Below, in pieces: positions 1 to 5,011 of a stretch of 5,011 bases of DNA (its first letter is position 1; the number at the start of each line of letters is the position of its first letter). The position numbers and the translations under genes were made by a program. The notes under the pieces are model-generated. The model worked only from the letters and a program-made list of their open reading frames with translations. It was not told where the DNA came from and made no database searches. Source of the stretch: Caldilineaceae bacterium (GTDB taxonomy: Bacteria > Chloroflexota > Anaerolineae > Caldilineales > Caldilineaceae). The stretch lies in contig JAPKMV010000327.1 in NCBI GenBank assembly GCA_026645635.1, positions 1 to 5,011 of the forward strand. Reading direction: 5' to 3'.

Positions 1-115
1 AGACAATTTGCAGCGTCCACTTCTGCCCAATGATGCGAGCGGCCGGCTCCACTGGACAAAGCGCCGCACGGTCCAGTGTCATGGCTGGCGGCGTCGCCAC
101 CAGATAGTCAATCAT
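1..115 (-). CDS. HxlR-family winged-helix transcriptional regulator, N-terminal part (runs off the window)
   Basis: The minus-strand frame opens with ATG at 113-115 and is uninterrupted to base 1, giving 38 codons plus one base. The protein begins MIDYLVATPPAMTLDRAALC and continues with PVEPAARIIGQKWTLQIV. The Cys-Pro-Val-Glu ... Ile-Gly-x-Lys-Trp-Thr-Leu pattern is the characteristic start of the HxlR domain (first helix of the winged helix-turn-helix, with the conserved Cys just before Pro at residues 20-21). HxlR proteins are small dimeric DNA-binding regulators, and several members sense electrophiles or oxidants through this N-terminal Cys. The start is supported by an AAAGGA Shine-Dalgarno sequence 6 nt upstream (near 122-127) and by a promoter further upstream. 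A second ATG at residue 12 is possible but has less support. The regulated target is not visible. The family call is good despite the short fragment; the recognition helix lies outside the window. Confidence 0.8.
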   Translation of the reverse strand, partial: MIDYLVATPPAMTLDRAALCPVEPAARIIGQKWTLQIV

Positions 116-194
116 GCTCGTTCCTTTGCGGCTATCCCGCGCCGTCCTTGTCAACGCCCCGCGCCGGGAATCTTGCCCTGCGCTTGATTGCCCT

Positions 195-223
195 ATGCTA
201 TAACAACTATAGTGCTATGTCAA
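195..223 (-). promoter_or_regulatory. Probable sigma70-type promoter of the HxlR-family gene
   Basis: On the minus strand a perfect -35 TTGACA (218-223) is followed by a 17-nt spacer and TAGCAT (195-200), a 4/6 match to TATAAT. Transcription would start near 188, giving a leader of roughly 70 nt before the HxlR ATG at 115. The stretch is distinctly AT-rich compared with its surroundings, as expected for a promoter. It sits just past the stop codon of the DUF368 gene, so the regulator can be expressed on its own. No start site has been measured; this is a consensus match only. Confidence 0.6.
196..218. promoter_or_regulatory. Operator-like palindrome inside the HxlR promoter
   Basis: The spacer between the -35 and -10 boxes holds the perfect 8-bp palindrome ACTATAGT (206-213), which lies within a CTATA-N5-TATAG inverted repeat (198-212). 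It is also bracketed by two direct copies of TGCTAT (196-201 and 213-218). HxlR-family regulators bind short dyads and commonly repress their own promoter, and a dimer bound here would block RNA polymerase. Autoregulation is inferred from position; the binding protein is not shown. Confidence 0.45.
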
Positions 224-226
224 TCC

Positions 227-241
227 GAACAGAAGCTGTTC
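227..241. repeat. Short inverted repeat just after the DUF368 stop codon
   Basis: GAACAG (227-232) and CTGTTC (236-241) form a perfect 6-bp dyad with a 3-nt centre, one base past the DUF368 stop codon at 243-245 and four bases upstream of the HxlR -35 box. No U-rich run follows on the minus strand, so it is not a canonical intrinsic terminator. It may be a weak transcript-end hairpin or an additional regulator site. Its function is undetermined. Confidence 0.35.
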
Positions 242-242
242 C

Positions 243-1244
243 TTACCTGGCTCGCTGCACCACCCATTCGATCAGCAGCACGACGGCCAGTCCCAGCAAA
301 GCCGCCAGCAGGGCGTAGAGAATCTCCAGGTTGAACGCGCCGTTGATCATCAGCGGCGGCAGGATGTTGACTTCGCTCAGCGGCACGACTTCGCCATGCC
401 GGTCGATCATCGTCGCCGTCACTTCCTTCCACGGCCAGACCTTGCGCAGGCTGCCAATCATAAAGCCGGTGAGCAGGGCGACGGTCAGGTCGTGATAGCG
501 GCGGAAAAGCCAGGAGAGCAGTTGGGCAAAGGTGACCAGGCCGACGACTGCGCCGATGCCGACCAGCAGCAGGGTAGTGAAGTCGCGGGTGTTGACGGCG
601 CTGACGACGTACTGGTACTTGCCCAACAGCACCAGAATGAAGGAGCCGGAGATGCCGGGCAAGATCATCGCGCAGATGGCAAGGGCGCCACTCAAGATCA
701 AGAACCACCAGGCGTCGGGCGTCTGCACGGGCACAAGGCCCACCAGCCAGAAGGCAAAGACCGTACCCAGCGCCAGCGCCAGAAAGCGATCCCACGACCA
801 CTGTTTGACGCGCGGGGCCACCACGATGATGGACGCCGCCACCAGCCCAAAGAAGAAACTCCAGATGATCACCGGCTGGTGGATCAACATCCACTCGATG
901 CCGGGCGCCAGCAGCACGACCGCCGACATGATGCCGACAAAGATCGTCACCAGGAAGGGCAGATTGACGGCGTCGAACGCAGCTCGCAGGTCGAACTTCA
1001 GCAGCGGGCGCCAGAAGGCTGCGCGGCCAAAGTTGCGGATGCTCCCGATCAACTGCTCATAGAAGCCCAGGATGAACGCCATCGTGCCGCCGGAGACGCC
1101 CGGCACCACGTCGGCGCTGCCCATGATGAATCCGCCCCCAAAGAGGCGCAGAAAGGCCGCAGGTTTGCGCGGCTTCTCGATCAACGCCCCAGCCGACACC
1201 TGGTCGGCCGACGATTGGTCGGCTGTCGATGTTGTCTTGGTCAT
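243..1244 (-). CDS. popT: DUF368 family membrane protein, probable polyprenyl-phosphate (undecaprenyl-phosphate) transporter
   Basis: A 333-residue polytopic membrane protein. After a hydrophilic N-terminus of about 30 residues comes the DUF368 signature MGSADVVPGVSGGT (41-54), followed by GFYEQLIGSI (60-69). A second, related PGISGSF motif occurs at 196-202, so the protein has two similar halves, each with a Pro-Gly-x-Ser-Gly re-entrant-type motif. A conserved-looking TGFMIGSLRKVWPW stretch follows at 259-272. About eight hydrophobic segments are visible and the length is normal for the family. DUF368 proteins (PopT) are established as transporters that return undecaprenyl phosphate across the cytoplasmic membrane for reuse in cell-wall polymer synthesis; applying that role here is by family. 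The ATG at 1242-1244 is preceded by a strong GGAGGA site (1253-1258) 8 nt upstream. The gene begins 32 bp after the MFS gene ends and may share its transcript. It ends shortly before the HxlR promoter. Confidence 0.88.
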   Translation of the reverse strand: MTKTTSTADQSSADQVSAGALIEKPRKPAAFLRLFGGGFIMGSADVVPGVSGGTMAFILGFYEQLIGSIRNFGRAAFWRPLLKFDLRAAFDAVNLPFLVTIFVGIMSAVVLLAPGIEWMLIHQPVIIWSFFFGLVAASIIVVAPRVKQWSWDRFLALALGTVFAFWLVGLVPVQTPDAWWFLILSGALAICAMILPGISGSFILVLLGKYQYVVSAVNTRDFTTLLLVGIGAVVGLVTFAQLLSWLFRRYHDLTVALLTGFMIGSLRKVWPWKEVTATMIDRHGEVVPLSEVNILPPLMINGAFNLEILYALLAALLGLAVVLLIEWVVQRAR

Positions 1245-1252
1245 GTGTGAGT

Positions 1253-1258
1253 TCCTCC
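1253..1258 (-). promoter_or_regulatory. Strong ribosome binding site of the DUF368 gene
   Basis: On the minus strand GGAGGA lies 8 nt before the ATG at 1242-1244, inside the 32-bp gap after the MFS stop codon. It is the best Shine-Dalgarno match in the window and fixes the DUF368 start. It suggests this gene is translated independently of the permease even if the two are co-transcribed. Confidence 0.75.
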
Positions 1259-1276
1259 AACTGCATGTTGGTTTGT

Positions 1277-2593
1277 TTATGTTGCTGCGGCGACGGCTGG
1301 CGCGGCGGTGTCATGGTCGGGCATGAGACGCTCTGCATTGCGGATCTGCGGGATGACATAGCCGACCACCCCGGCCAACGCCGCAAGCAGACCCGTCACC
1401 ACGATGAGCAAGCCCATGCCCGCGCCCGGCCCGACGCCCACCAGCCAGCCCCAACTGTCCGCCAGCGCGCCTCCTGGCTGCATGGCCGGCTCGAAGACGC
1501 GGTCAGCCAGCGGCCCGGCCAGCAGCAGGCCGATTGGGCCGGCAATCTGGGCGATCAAGCGCCGCGTGGCAAAGACCCGGCCCTGGAGATCGGGGGCGAC
1601 TTTGGCCTGCCAGATGGACTGGTTGGAGGCGTTGATGAAGGGCAGGATCAGCAGTCCGATGAAACCCGCCGCCACCCAGACCGGCAAGGTCTGTCCGATG
1701 CCCATCAAGGCGTCGCCAAAGATGCCAAAGAGAATAAAGCCGGCCAGCACGCCATGAATGCGCGGCTTCGGCCCCCCCCACAGGCTCATTGCCAGCCCGC
1801 CGACGCCGCCGACCCCCATCGCCGACTGCACCGTGCCCAACGCCAGGCTGTTGTTGCCGGTGCGCGCCAGAATCATCGGCGCGACCAGGATCATCGCCAT
1901 CGAACCAAAGAAGTTGCTGATGGTGAAGGTCAACTGGATGCCCAGGAGGCTTTTGCGCCGCCAAATGTAGCGGAAACCGTAGATCGAATCCTGCCACAGG
2001 TTGCCACGGCTCGCCTCGCCTTCTGCGCTGCGCGCCGGCTGCGGAATCCGCACCAGCAGGATGCTGCCGATGGCAAAGAGAAAGGTCACGATGTCGATTG
2101 CCAGGATGCCGCCCAGCCCGATCGCCACCAGCAGAGCGCCGGCCAGCAGCGGCGCCACAATGGTCGAGACCGAATCTGCCAGCGAGACAAGACCATTGGC
2201 GCGGCCATACTGCTCCTTGGGCACCATCGTGCTCATGGCCGCAGAAAAGGCCGGCCATTGGAACGGCTCGAAGATCGCGGCGATGAAGCCCGTCACATAG
2301 AGATGCCAGATCTCCAGGTTGCCGGTGACGTACAGCAGCAAGACCACGATCGTCATCAGCCCGGCCGCCAGGTCGCTGAGGATCATCACCAGCTTGCGGT
2401 TCCAGCGGTCCACCAGCGCGCCGGCAATGGGGCTGATCACGATGCTGGGCGCAAAGGAGAAGAAACCGACCAGCGCCAGGGCAGTCGCTTCGCCGGTGAT
2501 CTGGAAGGCCCAGATCGTCAGGGCGAAGCGCGACATCCCAGTGCCGAGCAGACTGACAAACTGCCCAATCCAGATAAAAATGAAGGCGCGCAT
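1277..2593 (-). CDS. Major facilitator superfamily permease (MFS_3 / EntS-like exporter type)
   Basis: From the chosen ATG (2591-2593) the protein has 438 residues, begins MRAFIFIWIGQFVSLLGTGM, and shows about 12 hydrophobic segments. The loop between the second and third segments has the MFS motif A form GALVDRWNRK (58-67). A hydrophilic central loop at about 182-205 separates the two six-helix halves. The stretch QSIWQAKVAPDLQGRVFATR (325-344) is typical of the MFS_3 group, which includes the enterobactin exporter EntS and macrolide-efflux-type proteins. These are generally proton-driven exporters; the substrate cannot be told. The start is uncertain. The same frame stays open upstream to an ATG at 2687-2689, but that extension reads into a non-coding palindromic repeat and looks unnatural. 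A TTG at 2627-2629 with a weak GGA 6 nt upstream would add 12 residues (to read xNSTPASAQPSG before MRAF) and is plausible. The ATG at 2593 itself has no good ribosome binding site. Confidence 0.88.
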   Translation of the reverse strand: MRAFIFIWIGQFVSLLGTGMSRFALTIWAFQITGEATALALVGFFSFAPSIVISPIAGALVDRWNRKLVMILSDLAAGLMTIVVLLLYVTGNLEIWHLYVTGFIAAIFEPFQWPAFSAAMSTMVPKEQYGRANGLVSLADSVSTIVAPLLAGALLVAIGLGGILAIDIVTFLFAIGSILLVRIPQPARSAEGEASRGNLWQDSIYGFRYIWRRKSLLGIQLTFTISNFFGSMAMILVAPMILARTGNNSLALGTVQSAMGVGGVGGLAMSLWGGPKPRIHGVLAGFILFGIFGDALMGIGQTLPVWVAAGFIGLLILPFINASNQSIWQAKVAPDLQGRVFATRRLIAQIAGPIGLLLAGPLADRVFEPAMQPGGALADSWGWLVGVGPGAGMGLLIVVTGLLAALAGVVGYVIPQIRNAERLMPDHDTAAPAVAAAT

Positions 2594-2629
2594 ACCTGAA
2601 GGTTGCGCGCTCGCAGGCGTACTGTTCAA

Positions 2630-2645
2630 GAGAAATCCGTTTCTC
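2630..2645. repeat. Small hairpin in the leader of the MFS gene
   Basis: GAGAAA (2630-2635) and TTTCTC (2640-2645) form a perfect 6-bp stem with a 4-nt loop. On the minus strand it ends exactly next to the alternative TTG start of the permease (2627-2629), and its loop holds the GGA that would be that start's ribosome binding site. It could mask that site if TTG is used. It is not followed by a U run, so it is not an intrinsic terminator. Confidence 0.35.
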
Positions 2646-2672
2646 GTGCGCTGTCTCTGACCGACAACCACT

Positions 2673-2699
2673 GTAAAGCGAGTTGGCAACTCGCTTTAC
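2673..2699. repeat. Palindrome copy 1
   Basis: Perfect 13+1+13 palindrome of the GTAAAGCG...CGCTTTAC variant. It carries a paired change at the third base from the end of the arm proper (A/T instead of G/C) relative to copies 2 and 3, so pairing is kept. It is the copy closest to the permease, and the over-long reading frame of that gene would start inside it. Confidence 0.85.
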
Positions 2700-2721
2700 T
2701 TTCCCTCGTCCGGCGACCTTT

Positions 2722-2748
2722 GTAGAGCGAGTTGGCAACTCGCTCTAC
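2722..2748. repeat. Palindrome copy 2
   Basis: Perfect 13+1+13 palindrome of the GTAGAGCG...CGCTCTAC variant, identical to copy 3. The GTAG at its foot appears on both strands because of the symmetry; GTAG at the hairpin foot is also a known feature of REP sequences handled by REP-associated tyrosine transposases. Confidence 0.85.
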
Positions 2749-2770
2749 TTGCCCTCGTCCGGCGACCTTT

Positions 2771-2797
2771 GTAGAGCGAGTTGGCAACTCGCTCTAC
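2771..2797. repeat. Palindrome copy 3
   Basis: Perfect 13+1+13 palindrome, identical to copy 2. The spacer that follows (2798-2819) contains its own hairpin, TTGCCC (2798-2803) with GGGCAA (2809-2814) around a 5-nt loop. The other two spacers form the same hairpin less perfectly. Confidence 0.85.
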
Positions 2798-2819
2798 TTG
2801 CCCTCATCGGGCAACCTTT

Positions 2820-2928
2820 GTAAGGGCTTGTAAAAGTATATGTCCGCGGATTGTCAGGATGGAAAGCCGCCGCAAACTGCGGAGTAGTACTTTTACAAGC
2901 CCTAAAGCGAGTTGGCAACTCGCTCTAC
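2820..2928. repeat. Palindrome copy 4, split by an insertion
   Basis: The left end is GTAA at 2820-2823, exactly 49 nt after the start of copy 3. The rest resumes at 2903 with TAAAGCGAGTT and ends at 2928, three bases past the ctaB stop codon. Joining 2820-2823 to 2906-2928 rebuilds a 27-nt palindrome whose left arm is the copy 1 type and right arm the copy 2/3 type, with one mismatched pair. Confidence 0.85.
2824..2902. mobile_element. 79-bp MITE-like element with 15-bp perfect terminal inverted repeats
   Basis: GGGCTTGTAAAAGTA (2824-2838) is the exact reverse complement of 2888-2902. TAA stands on both sides (2821-2823 and 2903-2905), as a target duplication would. The element interrupts palindrome copy 4, and deleting it with one TAA restores the repeat and its 49-nt spacing. 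Because the flanking bases also pair, the boundary could be read as TA duplication with an 80-bp element. Inside, TCCGC (2843-2847) pairs with GCGGA (2879-2883) after a 4x4 internal loop, so the whole element can fold into one long hairpin; CCGCA-AAC-TGCGG (2870-2882) is a competing local hairpin. It has no coding capacity and would need a transposase in trans. A TA or TAA target fits IS630/Tc1-type or related enzymes, but the family is not determined. Confidence 0.75.
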
Positions 2929-2931
2929 AAC

Positions 2932-3907
<976 letters not shown>

Positions 3908-3915
<8 letters not shown>

Positions 3916-4786
3916 AAAGGCGGTCGGTTTCGCTCACGGCGTCATGCGCGGGCGCAGACGCTTGCGGCTCTTGCTGGCTGACGGCGACGGGCGGGGCAAC
4001 CGGCTCGTCCTCCCCCAGCGGCTGATAGGTGTGGGTGGCCGGCACAATCAAACCGGCGGCGCGGCGCACCTGATGGCGCACGAGCATGATGTAGCCAAAG
4101 CCCAGCACCAGGGCAAAGGTGAACCACTGGATCGCATAGGAGAGATGGTTGCCCTCATCCAACGCCATCGGCTCCCGGCGCAGCGGAAACTGCGTGACGG
4201 TGCGCCCTGCCTCCGGCATCTGCTCCAGATAACCGGCCTCGAGTTGATAGGGCATCTGTCCCTGGATCGCCGGAATGTCGATGCGATAATACTCCCGCTG
4301 TGGGATCGAGACGGGCGTGGAGGGTTCGCCGCTGGGCAGCCCCTGCGATTGGCGCGCCAGCCCCAGCACCGCTGCACCGGGCGCTTCCTCGATTTCGGGC
4401 CACTTCTCCGGCGGCGCCAGGTCGGAAGGAATCCAACCGCGCGCCACCAACACCGCCCGGTTCTCGCCCAGCACCAATGGCGTCACCACGACGTAGCCGG
4501 CAGAGCCGTTGAAGGTCTGGTTGCTGATGAGTATCTGATTGTCGTAGTCCCATTCGCCGGCAGCGGCGACACGGCGATACTCCATTGCCGCCAGGTCCGC
4601 AGGCAGCGCAAAAGTGGTCAGGTCGAATGGCTCCATGCGCCAGCGCTCGGCCATCAAGGTATTGAAGGTGCGTTTCTGCTCCTGCCGATCCAACTGCCAG
4701 AAACCCAGCCAAACCAGCAGCGCCATCCCCAGAATAACCAGGATGGTGGCAAGAATGTAACGCGTGAACAACGCTTTGAGCACCAA
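3908..4786 (-). CDS. SURF1 family cytochrome oxidase assembly protein
   Basis: A 292-residue protein with the SURF1 layout: an N-terminal membrane helix (about 10-29) running into LGFWQLDRQEQK (27-38), a large extracytoplasmic domain, and a C-terminal helix (about 218-236). Family motifs are YRRVAAAGEWDYDNQILISN (70-89), VVVTPL (99-104), VLVARGWIP (112-120), and LSYAIQWFTFAL (215-226) before GYIMLVR (231-237). SURF1/Shy1 proteins help insert haem a into subunit I of aa3-type oxidases, which fits the ctaB gene directly downstream. A Pro/Ala/Gln-rich cytoplasmic tail of about 50 residues (241-292) is longer than in many homologues. The start is TTG at 4784-4786, with GGGAG (4794-4798) 7 nt upstream; GTG in the next codon (4781-4783) is the alternative, 10 nt from that site. 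The preceding gene stops 3 nt before TTG, and ctaB starts inside the last codons, so the three form a tight operon. The usual symbol surf1/shy1 is not standard in bacteria and is left out. Confidence 0.93.
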
Positions 4787-4789
4787 GAC

Positions 4790-5011
4790 TTAACTCCCTA
4801 TCGGTTGCTGTACGCCAGCAGCGGTGCGGCGTCGATTCGACAGCCATGCGGCAATGCCGACGCCGGCGATCAGCGTCAACGCAGCCGCTCCCACCGCCAC
4901 AAGCCCCCAGTTTACACCAGATTCGGCCGGCAGCACAGAAAGTGTGAAGCCCGCCTCACCGCTGCCTGCCTCACCGGCGACCAAAATGGTCACCGCCCAG
5001 ACGCCCGCCGC
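4790..5011 (-). CDS. C-terminal part of a membrane-anchored protein of unknown function, upstream of SURF1
   Basis: The frame is open from the window edge (5011) to TAA at 4790-4792, giving 73 residues of the C-terminus. The first 30 or so, from AAGVWAVTILVAGEAGSGEA, look like the last beta strands of a small extracytoplasmic domain. They are followed by one membrane helix (about 35-57) and a short tail with the positive cluster SNRRR, so the domain should lie outside and the tail inside. A Gly-x-Trp-x-Val-x-Val-x-Gly run before a helix resembles the end of YtkA-like, FixH-like or CopC-like domains often found near copper and oxidase genes, but too little is present to assign it. Its stop is 3 nt before the SURF1 start and its last codons carry the SURF1 ribosome binding site, so it belongs to the same operon and may take part in oxidase or copper handling. 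Confidence 0.65.
   Translation of the reverse strand, partial: AAGVWAVTILVAGEAGSGEAGFTLSVLPAESGVNWGLVAVGAAALTLIAGVGIAAWLSNRRRTAAGVQQPIGS

Larger units (their letters stand above)
2651..2928. repeat. Tandem palindromic repeat array, 49-nt period, four copies
   Basis: Each unit has a 27-nt palindrome plus a 22-nt spacer. The palindrome has arms GTAGAGCGAGTTG and CAACTCGCTCTAC around a single central G. Copies start at 2673, 2722, 2771 and 2820, exactly 49 nt apart, and end at 2699, 2748, 2797 and 2928; the fourth is split by an inserted element. Copy 1 has an A in the left arm and a matching T in the right arm where copies 2 and 3 have G and C, a compensatory pair. Copy 4 has A opposite C, which becomes a G-U wobble in minus-strand RNA. 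Spacers at 2700-2721 and 2749-2770 differ at one position; the spacer at 2798-2819 has several changes. The 22 bases before copy 1 (2651-2672) match the spacer at about 12 of 22 positions and may be a decayed copy. The array resembles REP-type intergenic palindromes, and may act as a transcript-end or mRNA-stabilising hairpin after ctaB. Confidence 0.9.
2594..2931. other. Non-coding intergenic region filled with repeats and an inserted element
   Basis: This 338-base gap lies between ctaB and the MFS gene, both read on the minus strand. From 2673 to 2928 it consists of a palindromic repeat array and an inserted short element. The part nearest the permease (2594-2672) has a small hairpin and perhaps a decayed repeat spacer. 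I see no convincing gene, tRNA or sigma70 promoter in it, although the permease must be transcribed either from here or by read-through from ctaB. Confidence 0.7.

Noticed and set aside
396..1250. 284-residue plus-strand reading frame opposite DUF368
   Set aside because: Same low-complexity charged composition; the minus strand carries a clear DUF368 protein with motifs and a strong ribosome binding site.
1229..2599. 456-residue plus-strand reading frame
   Set aside because: It is antisense to the permease and rich in Gln, Arg, His and Asp with no hydrophobic core or motif, as expected for the complement of a GC-rich membrane protein gene.
2594..2689. N-terminal extension of the MFS protein to the ATG at 2687-2689
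   Set aside because: The extension reads through part of palindrome copy 1, has no family similarity and no ribosome binding site. The conserved protein begins at MRAF.
2673..2699. Intrinsic terminator at the palindromes
   Set aside because: The stems are strong, but none is followed by the U-rich run of a canonical Rho-independent terminator on either strand. A role in transcript ending remains possible but is not supported by sequence alone.
1503..2738. 411-residue minus-strand frame overlapping the permease
   Set aside because: Out-of-frame translation of the permease region, lacking membrane segments, and it starts in the repeat array.
2673..2928. Regular repeats and spacers resembling a small CRISPR array
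   Set aside because: The spacers are nearly identical to each other (22 nt, one difference between two of them), whereas CRISPR spacers are unique. The repeats are near-perfect full palindromes and no cas gene is present.

Overview
The window looks like chromosomal DNA from a GC-rich (about 60%) bacterium with an aerobic respiratory chain. The protein style (Ala/Pro/Gln-rich linkers, an MFS_3-type permease, a ctaB-SURF1 pair beside a small membrane-anchored protein) and the palindromic intergenic repeats suggest a Chloroflexota (Anaerolineae/Caldilinea-like) genome, but that assignment is inference. Every credible gene lies on the minus strand, so transcription runs from base 5011 towards base 1. 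Long plus-strand reading frames are GC-driven shadows of these genes.

In transcription order, 5011-2932 is a haem-copper oxidase assembly block. It holds the C-terminus of a membrane-anchored protein, then SURF1 (TTG start, 3 nt gap), then protoheme IX farnesyltransferase CtaB (8-nt overlap with SURF1). The tight packing implies one operon and translational coupling. CtaB makes haem O and SURF1 helps put the A-type haem into the oxidase, so the two act on the same step of oxidase biogenesis.

2931-2594 is a 338-base non-coding region and the most unusual part of the window. It carries four copies of a 27-nt near-perfect palindrome at an exact 49-nt period with near-identical 22-nt spacers. 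The fourth copy is split by a 79-bp element with 15-bp perfect terminal inverted repeats and a TAA duplication. Removing the element and one TAA restores the 49-nt spacing and the palindrome exactly, which points to a MITE-like insertion.

2593-243 holds an MFS exporter-type permease followed 32 bp later by a DUF368 (PopT-type, polyprenyl-phosphate transporter) membrane protein with a strong ribosome binding site; these two may be co-transcribed.

242-1 contains a promoter with operator-like palindromes and the first 38 codons of an HxlR-family transcriptional regulator that runs off the window. The coding genes are recognisable families; the new information is mainly in the intergenic repeat and its insertion.
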